Origin: Rhodospirillales bacterium
Lineage (GTDB): Bacteria > Pseudomonadota > Alphaproteobacteria > SP197
Reading direction: 5' to 3'
Assembly (NCBI GenBank): GCA_014323865.1
Contig: JACONG010000006.1
Coordinates: forward strand, 1-64,000
Length of the DNA stretch: 64,000 nucleotides
Under the pieces are notes generated by a model that ran no database searches, had not been told where the DNA came from, and worked only from the letters and a program-made list of their open reading frames with translations. Shown here in pieces: positions 1-8,749 of the stretch. Numbering within the stretch: the stretch's first letter is position 1; every line of letters begins with the position of its first letter. Made by a program: the position numbers and the translations under genes.

Positions 1-1
1 T

Positions 2-751
2 GATCGTAATGGTGCTACCGGCATCCATGAGGCCGTCATTGATGCCGATATGGCAGGCAAGGTGTACGATCACCGTGGGAGATTGCTGGTACGGGGAGGC
101 GTTACCGGAACCCATGATGTTGGGTGGTACCTTCCCGGTAGTATAGAAGATGGTGAGTTCTTCGCTATCCAGACTGGAAACGGAAAGCCCGTTCGGGTCG
201 TCAGGTTTGGCACTCCGCCACCTCCTACAATTGCACGTTTCATGTTTGGTCCCATTCCTTCGGGCTTCAGCCTTTTTGCAAGGGAAAGCGGTAACTTTGC
301 CTTGATTGGTGCCGCCATGGATGCCGGTCATCTTGCCGCTCCCGATGCTCTCCCGGATGGGAAAGGCACCTTGACAGGGTATGTCAAGCTCGACAATGTT
401 TACAGTAGCAGCATACCTCGTAAGGGCGTTGGCAGTCTCACAATCGACGCCGATTTCGGTGCAGGGACGGTCACGACAATGGCAAGCCAATTTGTACGGG
501 ATTTTGATGGCTGGGGTCTTAACGGGACTCTTGAAGGTCGTGGAACGATCGATCGAACGACAATCAGCAGCACCCTGGATGGTGTTCTTTATGGACCTGG
601 TGATTCTTACTTTTATTACGATGCCGATCTGGCAGGCAAGGTGTACGATGACGATGGGACATTGTTGGTGCATGGAGCACTTACAGGAACCGTTGATTCA
701 AATGCCATTGAAGGCGGAGAGTTCTACGCCGTCCAGAACGATGTACAGTGA
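2..751 (+). CDS. TbpB-like beta-barrel surface protein, 5'-partial
   Basis: The reading frame is open to the left window edge, so only about 249 C-terminal residues are visible. They are rich in Gly, Thr and Asp, with alternating short beta-strand phrases such as GTLTGYVKLDN, GSLTIDADFGAGTVTT and LNGTLEGRGTI. The protein ends in GGEFYAVQ, the usual ending of the eight-stranded barrel domain of transferrin-binding-protein-B-like and Slam-dependent surface lipoproteins. A closing module (DAD-AGKVYD...LVHG-LTG...EGGEFYAVQ) appears twice, near nt 41-170 and nt 622-738, so two barrel domains are probably arranged in tandem. A related sequence lies at 58.5-59.0 kb. A signal peptide or lipobox would be outside the window. 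Base composition is less GC-rich than in neighbouring genes. Ligand unknown; binding of heme or a metal carrier is inference from the fold. Confidence 0.65.
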   Translation, partial: DRNGATGIHEAVIDADMAGKVYDHRGRLLVRGGVTGTHDVGWYLPGSIEDGEFFAIQTGNGKPVRVVRFGTPPPPTIARFMFGPIPSGFSLFARESGNFALIGAAMDAGHLAAPDALPDGKGTLTGYVKLDNVYSSSIPRKGVGSLTIDADFGAGTVTTMASQFVRDFDGWGLNGTLEGRGTIDRTTISSTLDGVLYGPGDSYFYYDADLAGKVYDDDGTLLVHGALTGTVDSNAIEGGEFYAVQNDVQ

Positions 752-757
752 TCCGGG

Positions 758-800
758 ACGTGCAGGCGACATTGCCGCCGCCTGCACGTTTCCTCGTTCT
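758..800 (+). terminator. Rho-independent-type terminator after the barrel gene
   Basis: A perfect 11-bp inverted repeat (758-768 with 779-789, arm ACGTGCAGGCG) begins 7 nt after the stop codon. It is followed by a pyrimidine-rich TTTCCTCGTTCTTCCT tract. Confidence 0.7.
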
Positions 801-1030
801 TCCTGATCGCCTCCCGAAGACCGGTCAGGGCAGGATGTTGCGGAAGAACCGAACTCCACCGAACTCCCTGAACCTCCGCGCCTGAAGGACCGGTCTTCGC
901 CGTATAGCCAACGCCCCTTTCGGTCAACGCCCGTATGGCGGCCTCAAGTACGACTCGCCTGCCCCGCACGCGCCCCCACAGCCCCCGACGCATCGCCGAT
1001 GACCCGCGAGATCGAAGAGCGCCATGTCAT

Positions 1031-1165
1031 TCACCTTGCGCAGGCTGCGGGGTCGCGGGCGACGCCCCGGTCTTCGAGGTACTCGGAGAGCTCACCGGAC
1101 ATGTACATCTCCTTCATGATGTCGCAGCCGCCCACAAACTCGCCCTTCACCTGGAGCTGGGGAAG
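1031..1165 (-). pseudogene. grxD (monothiol glutaredoxin) 3' fragment
   Basis: The encoded LPQLQVKGEFVGGCDIMKEM and the following SGELSEYLEDRGV match the C-terminal half of Grx4/GrxD proteins (TIPQL-VKGEFVGGCDI). The N-terminal thioredoxin half with the CGFS active site is missing. The fragment is joined in frame at about 1165 to a piece of an unrelated hydantoinase-type gene, so this is not a functional glutaredoxin. The normal GrxD C-terminus and its stop codon are kept. Confidence 0.7.
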
Positions 1166-1400
1166 GGTCGCAATGGTCGATCCGTGCACGAAGATCTGGC
1201 AGTTGCCGAATACTTCGCCGCTCTTCAGGCCGTGACTGTCAGCCAGGGCATTGACGGTTGCGAGAATGCCGTGCGCCGGATCGTCGGGGGCGACGGACCT
1301 TGGCGACGAACAGCAGACCGTTCGTATCGTGCAGCACGAGATCGGTAAAGGTCCCGCCCACATCGACACCGATGCGCCAGGGCGCATGCGGCCGGGGCTG
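1166..1400 (-). pseudogene. hyuA/oxoprolinase-family N-terminal fragment, frameshifted
   Basis: One frame, read from about 1380 downward, gives WRIGVDVGGTFTDLVLHD, the signature N-terminus of hydantoinase A/5-oxoprolinase proteins. A second frame continues it as PDDPAHGILATVNALADS and then IFVHGSTIAT, also typical of the family. A frameshift near 1290 separates them and there is no clean start codon. The family is normally about 680 residues; only about 75 remain before the sequence jumps into grxD. It reads as a remnant left by a deletion that fused two genes. Confidence 0.65.
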
Positions 1401-1427
1401 GAACCGTCGGTCATCGGACGCGGGGGC

Positions 1428-2450
1428 TCAGAACTCGCGGTTGACGCAGAAGTTGATCAGTTCGAGCAGTGCGTCGCGATAGGCGTTGTCGGGGAAGTTC
1501 GCGAGCATGCGACGGGCCTCGTCGCCATGACGGCGGGCCTCGGCCATCGAGTCCTGCAGCGTGTTGTGGCGCGCCAGCAGCGTCATGGCATGTTCGAGGT
1601 CGCCGTCGTGCTGGTCCTCTTCCTCCAGCGTGCGCTGCCAGAAGGCGCGCTCCTCGGCGTCTCCCCGCTGGATTGCCAGTACAACCGGCAGGGTGACCTT
1701 GCCATCGCGGAAGTCGTCCCCCACGGCCTTGCCGAGATCGGCCTGGCGTGCGGAATAGTCCAGCACGTCGTCGACCAGCTGGAAGGCGATGCCGAGGCTT
1801 ATGCCATAGGTGCGCAAGGCCTGCTGCTCTGTGGCATCGCGATCGGCGACGACAGCGCCGATCTCGCTCGCGGCGGCGAATAGCGTCGCCGTCTTGGCCT
1901 GAATCACGCTCATGCAGGCGTCGACGCCGGTCGAAACGTCGTTCGAGATCATCAGCTGGTCGACCTCGCCCTCGGCGATCACGGCAGAGGCTTCCGACAG
2001 GATGCGCAGGACCTCAAGCGAACCGTCCGCGACCATCAGCTGGAATGAGCGGCTGAACAGGAAGTCGCCGACCAGAACCGACGGTTTGTTGCCCCAGACG
2101 GCATTCGCTGTCGCCTTGCCGCGACGCAGACCGCTGTTGTCGACCACGTCGTCGTGGAGCAGGGTGGCTGTGTGAATGAACTCCACGCAGGCAGCCAGAT
2201 TCACGTGCCGGCTGCCCTCGTAGCCGCACATGCGGGCCGTGGTCAGCGTCAGGATCGGACGCAGCCGCTTCCCGCCCGATGCGACGAGGTGGCCGGCCAA
2301 CTGCGGGATCAGGGTGACCGGGCTTTGCAGGTAGTCGACGATGACCTGATTGACGCGATTGAAGTCGTCGGCCACGAGTTCGCGCAGGCGCTCGAACGAC
2401 TGGCGCGTGGCGCTGCTCGCCTGGTTTTCGAGGGGGGCTGCGGCAGTCAA
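1428..2450 (-). CDS. ispB: polyprenyl (octaprenyl-type) diphosphate synthase
   Basis: 340-residue trans-isoprenyl diphosphate synthase that extends farnesyl diphosphate with isopentenyl diphosphate to make the ubiquinone side chain. The first aspartate-rich motif DDVVD is at residues 100-104 (LLHDDVVD), GGKRLRP is near 59-65, and the second motif DDVLD is at 227-231 (FQLVDDVLDY). Length is normal for the family. It is divergent from the DUF2007/TrmN6 pair, an arrangement common in alphaproteobacteria. Product chain length cannot be read from the sequence. Confidence 0.93.
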   Translation of the reverse strand: MTAAAPLENQASSATRQSFERLRELVADDFNRVNQVIVDYLQSPVTLIPQLAGHLVASGGKRLRPILTLTTARMCGYEGSRHVNLAACVEFIHTATLLHDDVVDNSGLRRGKATANAVWGNKPSVLVGDFLFSRSFQLMVADGSLEVLRILSEASAVIAEGEVDQLMISNDVSTGVDACMSVIQAKTATLFAAASEIGAVVADRDATEQQALRTYGISLGIAFQLVDDVLDYSARQADLGKAVGDDFRDGKVTLPVVLAIQRGDAEERAFWQRTLEEEDQHDGDLEHAMTLLARHNTLQDSMAEARRHGDEARRMLANFPDNAYRDALLELINFCVNREF

Positions 2451-2590
2451 CGATGGCTCCTGACCGAAACGGGAGAAGCGCTGGCTTGACCGGCCGTGGG
2501 GAAAGGGTCAGCATCGCCTCGGGCGCGGACTGTAGCAACGGACGGCCCCCCACGAAAGCGTTGCTCACCAACGAACGCATGCGGACAGTC

Positions 2591-2809
2591 ATGAAGGAAA
2601 TCATGCGCACCAACGACCTCGTGTCGATTTCCTTCGCCCAGGCCCTGCTGAAGGATGCTGACATCGCGCACGACGTCTTCGATCAGAACATGAGCAGCCT
2701 CGAGGGTGGCGTGATCGCGATCCAGCGTCGCCTCGTCGTGCTCGACGAAGATGCTGTTGAGGCGCGCCGCATCCTCAGTGATGCCGGCCTTGATGTCCGC
2801 GACGTCTGA
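2591..2809 (+). CDS. DUF2007 putative signal-transducing protein
   Basis: 72-residue small protein whose MKEIMRTND-VSISFAQALL start and MSSLEGGV-AIQRRLVVLDED core match the DUF2007 family, a small soluble domain related to the PII fold. The start at 2591 was chosen because MKEIMRTND aligns with the family N-terminus; an ATG at 2579 is an alternative. Its 3' end overlaps the start of the next gene by 17 nt, so the two are probably translationally coupled. No biochemical function is established. Confidence 0.75.
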   Translation: MKEIMRTNDLVSISFAQALLKDADIAHDVFDQNMSSLEGGVIAIQRRLVVLDEDAVEARRILSDAGLDVRDV

Positions 2810-3536
2810 CGACAGCTTCACACTTCTGGGTGGCAGGGTCCGCATGGCCGCGATGGGGTGCGGCCTGAAACCCACGACCGATGCCGTGATGCTTGCCGCA
2901 GCCGCCGATGTCGGTCCGGGGGCGTCCGTGTTTGATGCCGGTTGCGGCGCGGGGGCGGTGGCCCTCTGCCTGCTGGCGCGACTGCCTGACCTTCGGGTCG
3001 CCGGGATGGAGCGTGAACCCGAACTGGCAGCTCTTGCCGCGCGCAATGTGGCGCTGAACGGAGTCGAAGGCTTGTTGTCGATCGTGTGCGGGGATCTGGC
3101 TGATGGCGACCTCTGCCCGGGTCCCTTCGATGCCGTCGTGACCAATCCGCCATATCTCGAAGAACGGGCGGTCCGTGTACCCTCCGATCACCTGCGGGCG
3201 GCGGCGATGGTCGAGACCATGCCGCTCGGCGACTGGGTCGCCGCCTGCATCCGCCGTGTGCGGACGGGCGGGGTCCTCTATCTAGTCCACCGGCCCGAAC
3301 GACGGCGCGAGATTGAGGACACGCTTGTCGGGTTGGGCTGCGGGGCGGCTGTCATCCCGCTCTTGCCACGGGCAGGGGCCCGGGAGCCCGAACGCATTCT
3401 CGTTCGTGCCACCGTCACTGCTGCACAGGACGGCGTGATCGATGCATCGCCCATGGTTCTCCACGAATCGGGCGGGCGGTACACGGTGCATGCGGAGGCC
3501 GTGTTGCGGGATGGCGAACCGATCGATTGGTTCTGA
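2793..3536 (+). CDS. TrmN6-like tRNA1(Val) A37 N6-methyltransferase
   Basis: 247-residue class I SAM-dependent methyltransferase. The SAM-binding motif VFDAGCGAGAV is at residues 46-56 and the amino-methyltransferase motif NPPY at 118-121, as in the YfiC/TrmN6 group that methylates A37 of tRNA-Val. The KPTTDAVMLAAA segment near residue 26 is typical of this group. The start overlaps the DUF2007 gene. A DNA or protein N-methyltransferase role is a weaker alternative. Confidence 0.8.
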   Translation: MSATSDDSFTLLGGRVRMAAMGCGLKPTTDAVMLAAAADVGPGASVFDAGCGAGAVALCLLARLPDLRVAGMEREPELAALAARNVALNGVEGLLSIVCGDLADGDLCPGPFDAVVTNPPYLEERAVRVPSDHLRAAAMVETMPLGDWVAACIRRVRTGGVLYLVHRPERRREIEDTLVGLGCGAAVIPLLPRAGAREPERILVRATVTAAQDGVIDASPMVLHESGGRYTVHAEAVLRDGEPIDWF

Positions 3537-3583
3537 TTGGTCCAAGTGAACACGATTTGGTTCACTTTTGACCAAATTGACCA
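3537..3583 (+). promoter_or_regulatory. inverted repeat upstream of the serine-cycle operon
   Basis: The left arm TTGGTCCAAGTGAAC starts directly after the TrmN6 stop (3537-3551) and is mirrored at 3560-3575 (GTTCACTTTTGACCAA) with one bulge and one mismatch; a further TTGACCA follows at 3577-3583. TGGT...ACCA half-sites resemble operators of FCD-type GntR regulators (LldR/PdhR class). The element lies about 100 nt before sga. It could instead be a terminator for the upstream gene, but there is no clear U-run. Confidence 0.45.
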
Positions 3584-3680
3584 GAACTTCGGTGAATTCG
3601 AGAACATTCCCGCGCATGAGAATCGGGTAAATCCCGCGTTCTTTGGCGAGTTTTTTCACCTCTCCTGGGAGTCCCGCGCG

Positions 3681-4874
3681 ATGCTTGGCCAGAACCCGAT
3701 CTTCATTCCCGGCCCGACCAATATCCCCGATCGCATTCGCAAGGCGATCAATCTTCCCATGGAAGACATGCGCGCACCGGATTTTCCGGAGTTCGTGCAT
3801 CCGCTGCTCGCCGACCTCAAGACCATCTTCCGCATGGCCGACGGCGAGGTCTTCGTCTTCCCGTCGTCGGGCACCGGTGGCTGGGAAGCCGCGCTGACCA
3901 ACACACTCAGCCCCGGTGACAAGGTGCTGAACACGCGGCTGGGCCAGTTTTCGCTGCTCTGGTCGATGATGTGCGAGCGCCTCGGCCTCGAGGTCGTCAA
4001 CTGCGATGTGACCTGGGGTGAGGGTGTGCCGGTCAAGCGTTACGCCGAGATCCTGGCCGCTGATACCAGGCACGAGATCAAGGCCGTCCTAGTCTGCCAC
4101 AACGAGACTGCCACGGGCGTCACCAGCGATGTCGCCGCGGTGCGTGAAGCCATGGACGCCTGCGGCCATCCCGCGCTACTCTTGGTCGACGGCATCAGCT
4201 CGATCGCCTCGATCGACTTCCGCATGGCCGAGTGGGGCGTTGACATCGCCGTCGCCGGCTCCCAGAAGGGTTTCATGCTGCCCGCCGGCCTCGCCATGGT
4301 CGCGGTCAGCGAGAAGGCGCTCGAAGCCGGCAAATCGGCCAAGCTGCCGCGCTGCTACTTCGCCTTCGACTGGATGCTCGACGTCAACCGTCAGGGCTAC
4401 TTCCCCTACACGCCGGCCACGACGCTGCTGCGCGGCCTGCGCGAATCGATCGACATGCTGACCGAGGAAGGTCTTGAGAACGTCTTCGCCCGCCATCACC
4501 GCATGGCCGAAGGTGTTCGGCGTGCCGTCGACGCATGGGGCCTCTCGCTCTGCGCTGCCGAGCCGCGCTGGTACTCCGACACCGTGAGCGCGATTTGTGT
4601 GCCCGGGGGCGTCGACTCCGGTGCTGTCGTGAAGGTGGCCTATGAGACCTATGGTCTCTCGCTCGGCGTCGGCCTGACCCAGGTCGCGGGCAAGGTCTTC
4701 CGCATCGGCCATCTCGGCCAAGTGACGGACCTGATGCTCGTTTCGGCCATCGCGGGCGCCGAAATGGCCATGAATGATGCCGGTGTCAGCATTGCGTTCG
4801 GCTCCGGTGTGGCAGCCGCGCAGGCGTGGTACGCCGAAACGTCGTCGCTGGCGCTTGCCGACGCCGCCGTGTAG
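3681..4874 (+). CDS. sga: serine-glyoxylate aminotransferase
   Basis: 397-residue PLP-dependent class V aminotransferase that converts serine + glyoxylate to hydroxypyruvate + glycine in the serine cycle. It opens with the typical [14 protein letters not shown], has [11 protein letters not shown] (residues 62-72) for PLP phosphate binding, [11 protein letters not shown] near 167-177, and the Schiff-base lysine at 196 in [12 protein letters not shown]. The frame is open upstream, but [14 protein letters not shown] at 3681 matches family starts. mtkA and mtkB follow, which supports serine-cycle use rather than purine or photorespiratory use. Confidence 0.9.
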   Translation: MLGQNPIFIPGPTNIPDRIRKAINLPMEDMRAPDFPEFVHPLLADLKTIFRMADGEVFVFPSSGTGGWEAALTNTLSPGDKVLNTRLGQFSLLWSMMCERLGLEVVNCDVTWGEGVPVKRYAEILAADTRHEIKAVLVCHNETATGVTSDVAAVREAMDACGHPALLLVDGISSIASIDFRMAEWGVDIAVAGSQKGFMLPAGLAMVAVSEKALEAGKSAKLPRCYFAFDWMLDVNRQGYFPYTPATTLLRGLRESIDMLTEEGLENVFARHHRMAEGVRRAVDAWGLSLCAAEPRWYSDTVSAICVPGGVDSGAVVKVAYETYGLSLGVGLTQVAGKVFRIGHLGQVTDLMLVSAIAGAEMAMNDAGVSIAFGSGVAAAQAWYAETSSLALADAAV

Positions 4875-4989
4875 CCGGCTCAACCCAGGCTCCGATCGAG
4901 TAGAGGCGGGAGGCCGGTCACGGCCGACGACCCGATTCGGTGCGTCTCCCGATCGGACGCCACCACGGTCACTCACGGGGGAGGAACCG

Positions 4990-6165
4990 ATGGATATCCA
5001 TGAGTATCAGGCCAAGGAGCTCCTGGCCGGGTTTGGCGTTCCGGTTCCGCGTGGCGGGCTGGCATACAGCCCTGAACAGGCAGCCTATCGCGCCCAGGAG
5101 CTGGGTGGCGAGCTCTGGGCCGTCAAGGCACAAGTCCATTCCGGTGCGCGCGGCAGGGCCGGCGGCATCAGGATCTGCAACGACCAGCACGAGGTCTGGG
5201 ACGCTGCCGACGAGCTGCTCGGCAAGCGCCTGGTCACCAACCAGACCGGCGAGAAAGGCAAGCTGATCGGCCGCCTCTATGTCGAGGAGGCGACCCGGTT
5301 CGACCGCGAGATCTATCTCGGCCTCGTGCTCGACCGGAAGTCCGAGCGCATCATGCTCGTGGCCTCGGACGCCGGCGGCATGGAGATTGAGGAGATTGCG
5401 GACAAGGAGCCCGACAGCATCCTGCGCGTCCTGATCGACCCGGCAGTCGGTCTCGAGAGCTTCCAGGCCCGCGAGATCGCCTTCGGTCTCGGCCTCACGG
5501 TCGCCCAGGTCGGCCAGATGAATGAGATACTGCTCGGCTGCTATCGCGCCTTCACCGAACTCGACGCCACGATGGTGGAGATCAACCCGCTGGCGGTCAC
5601 GATCGACAGCCACCTGGTCGCGCTCGATGCCAAGATGAGCTTCGACGACAACGCGCTCTTCCGCCGCCCCAATGTCTCGGAGTTCCGCGATAAATCCCAG
5701 GAGGACGTGCGCGAGCGCGATGCCGCCGACCGTGGCCTCGCCTATGTAGGGCTCGACGGCAACATCGGCTGCATTATCAACGGCGCCGGTCTCGCCATGG
5801 CCACGATGGACATGATCAAGCATGCCGGCGGCGAGCCCGCGAACTTCCTCGATATCGGCGGCGGGGCCAGCCCCGAGCGTGTCACCAAGGCGTTCAACCT
5901 CGTGCTTTCGGACGACGGCGTGGAGACGATCCTCGTGAACATCTTCGCCGGCATCAACCGCTGCGACTGGGTCGCCGAGGGTGTCGTCCAGGCCGTACAG
6001 AAGCTCGATCTCCAGGTTCCGCTGGTCGTTCGCCTCGCAGGTACCAATGTGGAAGAGGGACGCAAGATCCTCTCGGACAGCGGCCTCGACATCATCACCG
6101 CCGACACCCTGGCCGACGCCGCCGAAAAGGCCGTCGCCGCCTGGAAGAGTGTGAAGGAGGGCTGA
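4990..6165 (+). CDS. mtkA: malate-CoA ligase subunit beta
   Basis: 391 residues of the ATP-grasp/succinyl-CoA-synthetase beta family. The [20 protein letters not shown] start, the [15 protein letters not shown] nucleotide loop and the VEINPLAV magnesium site are visible, as are GGGASPERV and [15 protein letters not shown] in the C-terminal CoA-ligase domain. Adjacency to sga and mtkB favours malate thiokinase over succinyl-CoA synthetase; the sequence alone does not exclude the latter. A GGGGGAGGAA Shine-Dalgarno tract precedes the ATG. Confidence 0.87.
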   Translation: MDIHEYQAKELLAGFGVPVPRGGLAYSPEQAAYRAQELGGELWAVKAQVHSGARGRAGGIRICNDQHEVWDAADELLGKRLVTNQTGEKGKLIGRLYVEEATRFDREIYLGLVLDRKSERIMLVASDAGGMEIEEIADKEPDSILRVLIDPAVGLESFQAREIAFGLGLTVAQVGQMNEILLGCYRAFTELDATMVEINPLAVTIDSHLVALDAKMSFDDNALFRRPNVSEFRDKSQEDVRERDAADRGLAYVGLDGNIGCIINGAGLAMATMDMIKHAGGEPANFLDIGGGASPERVTKAFNLVLSDDGVETILVNIFAGINRCDWVAEGVVQAVQKLDLQVPLVVRLAGTNVEEGRKILSDSGLDIITADTLADAAEKAVAAWKSVKEG

Positions 6166-6168
6166 GCC

Positions 6169-7050
6169 ATGGCCATTCTGCTCGACGAGAACACCAGGGT
6201 CATCGTCCAGGGTTTCACCGGCAAGACCGGCACCTTTCACGCCCAGGAGGCGATCGACTACGGCACCAACGTCGTTGGTGGCGTCACCCCAGGCAAGGGC
6301 GGCACCGAGCATCTCGGCCGTCCGGTCTTCAACACCGTACGCGAAGCCGTGAAGACCGCGGGTGCGGAAGCCAGCCTCGTGCTCGTGCCGCCGCCGTTCG
6401 CTGCCGACGGCATCATGGAGGCGGCGTCCGCCGGCATCCGCTTCTGCGTCGCCATCACCGACGGCATCCCCGCCCAGGACATGATGCACGTGAAGCGCTA
6501 CATGCGCCGCTACCGATTCGAGGACCGCATGCGGCTCGTCGGCCCCAACTGCGCGGGCGTGATCAGCCCTGGCCGCGCCATGATGGGCATCATGCCAGGT
6601 CATATCTACAAGCAGGGCAACGTCGGCATTGTCGGGCGTTCGGGAACGCTGGGCTACGAGGCCGCAAGCCAGATGCAGGCGCTCGGCATCGGCATCTCGA
6701 CCAGCGTTGGCATCGGCGGCGACCCGATCAACGGCTCCAGCTTCAAGGACATCCTGGAGCTCTTCGAGGCCGATCCCGACACCCACGCTGTCATGATGAT
6801 CGGCGAGATCGGGGGCCCCCAGGAAGCCGAAGCCGCCGAGTACGCCCGGAACAACATGATCAAGCCTGTCGTCGCCTATGTCGCCGGTCTCACGGCACCG
6901 AAGGGCCGCAGGATGGGCCACGCTGGCGCCATCATCTCGGCCTTCGGCGAAAGTGCGGCTGAGAAGGTGGAGATCCTGAAGGAGGCCGGTGTCACCGTGG
7001 CCCCGAGCCCGGCGGAACTCGGCAGCACGATGGCAGACGTGCTGGGTTAG
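6169..7050 (+). CDS. mtkB: malate-CoA ligase subunit alpha
   Basis: 293 residues; the alpha partner of MtkA, making malyl-CoA from malate, CoA and ATP. It has a Rossmann CoA-binding N-terminus (VIVQGFTGKTGTFHA), GPNCAGVISPG near residues 125-135, and the phospho-histidine H251 in RRMGHAGAIIS. It starts 3 nt after the mtkA stop, so the two are co-translated. Malyl-CoA lyase, PEP carboxylase and hydroxypyruvate reductase, often clustered with these genes in methylotrophs, are not in the window; ppdK 7.6 kb downstream could supply PEP. Confidence 0.87.
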   Translation: MAILLDENTRVIVQGFTGKTGTFHAQEAIDYGTNVVGGVTPGKGGTEHLGRPVFNTVREAVKTAGAEASLVLVPPPFAADGIMEAASAGIRFCVAITDGIPAQDMMHVKRYMRRYRFEDRMRLVGPNCAGVISPGRAMMGIMPGHIYKQGNVGIVGRSGTLGYEAASQMQALGIGISTSVGIGGDPINGSSFKDILELFEADPDTHAVMMIGEIGGPQEAEAAEYARNNMIKPVVAYVAGLTAPKGRRMGHAGAIISAFGESAAEKVEILKEAGVTVAPSPAELGSTMADVLG

Positions 7051-7205
7051 GCAGCCGCCCGCCGCCAGAGATCCTGGGCGGGTTTGGAGTGATCGGCGAG
7101 GAAGTCGGCGGACTGCTGGCGCTTCGGTGTCGTCAGACGGAAGCGCTGCCCTGCCGTGGCGCGGAAGGCGTTGTTGTGGCCCGCAGGGATCGTGCCGGTG
7201 GTCAT
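7047..7205 (-). pseudogene. DUF1989 (urea-carboxylase-associated) N-terminal remnant
   Basis: A 52-codon ORF too short for usual gene calling. It encodes IPAGHNNAFRATAGQRFRLT followed by a QQSADFLA phrase, which looks like the first 45 residues of DUF1989 proteins (IPAG...FRV-AGQRFRI...ADF-A). The family is normally about 200 residues, and the metal-binding cysteines and rest of the fold are missing. It lies downstream of, and on the same strand as, the polyamine-binding protein, and its stop overlaps mtkB by 4 nt. Most likely a truncated gene. Confidence 0.4.
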
Positions 7206-7322
7206 CGCCTGTGCCCTCCCGTCTCGTGTTGCGCCATGGTCGGGGTGAAGGGTGGGGAGCCCCGGTCAATTGCCGTCGTCCAAAGAGAAGGGCCGGAGCG
7301 TTGCCGCCCCGACCCAATCCCG

Positions 7323-7348
7323 TTTCCAAAGATGCCCGTCTTTGGAAA
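7323..7348 (-). terminator. perfect 10-bp hairpin after the binding-protein gene
   Basis: TTTCCAAAGA (7323-7332) and TCTTTGGAAA (7339-7348) are perfect inverted arms around a 6-nt loop, 15 nt past the stop codon at 7363. There is no T-run, so a Rho-independent terminator or an mRNA 3'-stabilising stem are both possible. Confidence 0.5.
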
Positions 7349-7362
7349 TCGAAGCCTGCGGC

Positions 7363-8553
7363 TTACATGCCGGCCTTGACTTCCTCGAACATGCGCTGGA
7401 TGTCTTCCTTCGGAGTCATCTCGATCTGGAAGATGCCGGTCGAGAGCAGGTCCTCCGGGTTCTTCGAGAGACCGCGGGCCGAAAGCTCTTCTTCGGACAC
7501 CATCTCGTAGGCGCGCTGGTTGGCGTGACCATAACCGAGGGTGATGATCCCCCAGACGCCGGCCTCGGCCGAGATATAGGAGTCGATGACGTTGTGCGCC
7601 TTGATCACCATCTCTTCGTCATTGGCGTCGTTGGCAGGATGACGGACCAAGCCGCATATCCAGGTCATCGCGCCTTCCCTGGGCTGCATGAACATGACCG
7701 GCAGGCCCTGGTTGCGTAGCGCCGTGATCGAACTGTTCCACGTCGCAGCGGCAACCAGCTCACCGGAAGCGAGCGACTGCTCGATGTCCGACATCGTGTT
7801 CGAGTAGTAGCGCAGCAGCGGCAGCTGCTCGCGCAGCAGGTTGGCGGTCAGCTCCATGTCGGCGGAGTCGCTGAGGTCGTACGGGTTCTCGACGCCGCCG
7901 TAGATCGAAGCCACTGCAACACCGTCGATCAGGCTGTCGATCATCGACAGACGGCCCGAATACTTCTCATCCCACAGGATGCCCCAGGTGTGGTTCTCGA
8001 CGTCGACGTACTCGGGCGCGAGATCGGTGCGGAAGGTGACCGAGGTCTGCCCCCATTCCATCGGCACGAAGACGCGGTTGCCGCCTTGGATCGAATTGTC
8101 GACTTCCTTCAGAGTCGGTATGATCTGGTCCCAGTTGCTGAGCAGGTCGGTGTCGATCGGAGCCAGCAGGCCGGCATCGAACCAGCGGCGCAGCTCATAG
8201 GTGCACGGCGTCATGACGTCGGGCTCGAAGCCGGCGCGCATCTTGGCGAAGGCTTCTTCCTCGTCGCCCCAGAAGGCGAAGTTCGAGGCGCAGCCGTACT
8301 TCTCCACGTACTGCTTGTGGAGATTGACATCGTCGTAGCCCGCCCAGGTGAAGGTCAGGGGAGCAGAATCGTCGCCGCAGCTCTCTGCCGGAATCTCTTC
8401 CTGCGCGTGCGCACCGGTGGTCAGCGGCACGACGGCCATTCCGAAACCGAAAGCCCCCAGGATCGAATGGATTTCACGGCGGGAATACTTGCCGCCGCGG
8501 ATGCCGTCAGTGATCTGATTGACATCCAGCTTGCTTGCATCAAGACGCTTCAT
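7363..8553 (-). CDS. spermidine/putrescine-type ABC transporter substrate-binding protein
   Basis: 396-residue PotD/PotF-like periplasmic binding protein. The N-terminus carries a twin arginine (SRREIHSILGAFGFGMAVV) and an AHAQ cleavage site near residue 51, so Tat export is likely. The mature part has FTWAGYDDVNLHKQYVEKYG, then EAFAKMRAGFEPDVMTPCTYELRRW and VFVPMEWGQTSVTFR, typical of the polyamine subgroup. No permease or ATPase genes adjoin; upstream are gene ghosts and a GcvT-like gene. Ligand could be a polyamine or another small amine. Confidence 0.85.
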   Translation of the reverse strand: MKRLDASKLDVNQITDGIRGGKYSRREIHSILGAFGFGMAVVPLTTGAHAQEEIPAESCGDDSAPLTFTWAGYDDVNLHKQYVEKYGCASNFAFWGDEEEAFAKMRAGFEPDVMTPCTYELRRWFDAGLLAPIDTDLLSNWDQIIPTLKEVDNSIQGGNRVFVPMEWGQTSVTFRTDLAPEYVDVENHTWGILWDEKYSGRLSMIDSLIDGVAVASIYGGVENPYDLSDSADMELTANLLREQLPLLRYYSNTMSDIEQSLASGELVAAATWNSSITALRNQGLPVMFMQPREGAMTWICGLVRHPANDANDEEMVIKAHNVIDSYISAEAGVWGIITLGYGHANQRAYEMVSEEELSARGLSKNPEDLLSTGIFQIEMTPKEDIQRMFEEVKAGM

Positions 8554-8749
8554 TGGTCGTGTTCTCCCTTTTTGAAGCCTTTACGGCGGCCTCACGCCAC
8601 CGCATGGCTCTTCTTGTTCCATGCCGACCATTCGTGGTCAACATTGCTGTAGCGATTGTGAAGCCGCCTCCCGGGCAGACGATGGCCGTTTCGCGGCGAG
8701 GAGATGGCATGGCGGATTCGGTTCGCGCCCCGGATGCCGGACGAGAACA

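Noticed and set aside
4969-7329. A 786-codon open frame on the minus strand opposite mtkA-mtkB
   Set aside because: It is antisense to two clearly conserved genes and its translation is compositionally biased with no domains; a product of high GC at third codon positions.
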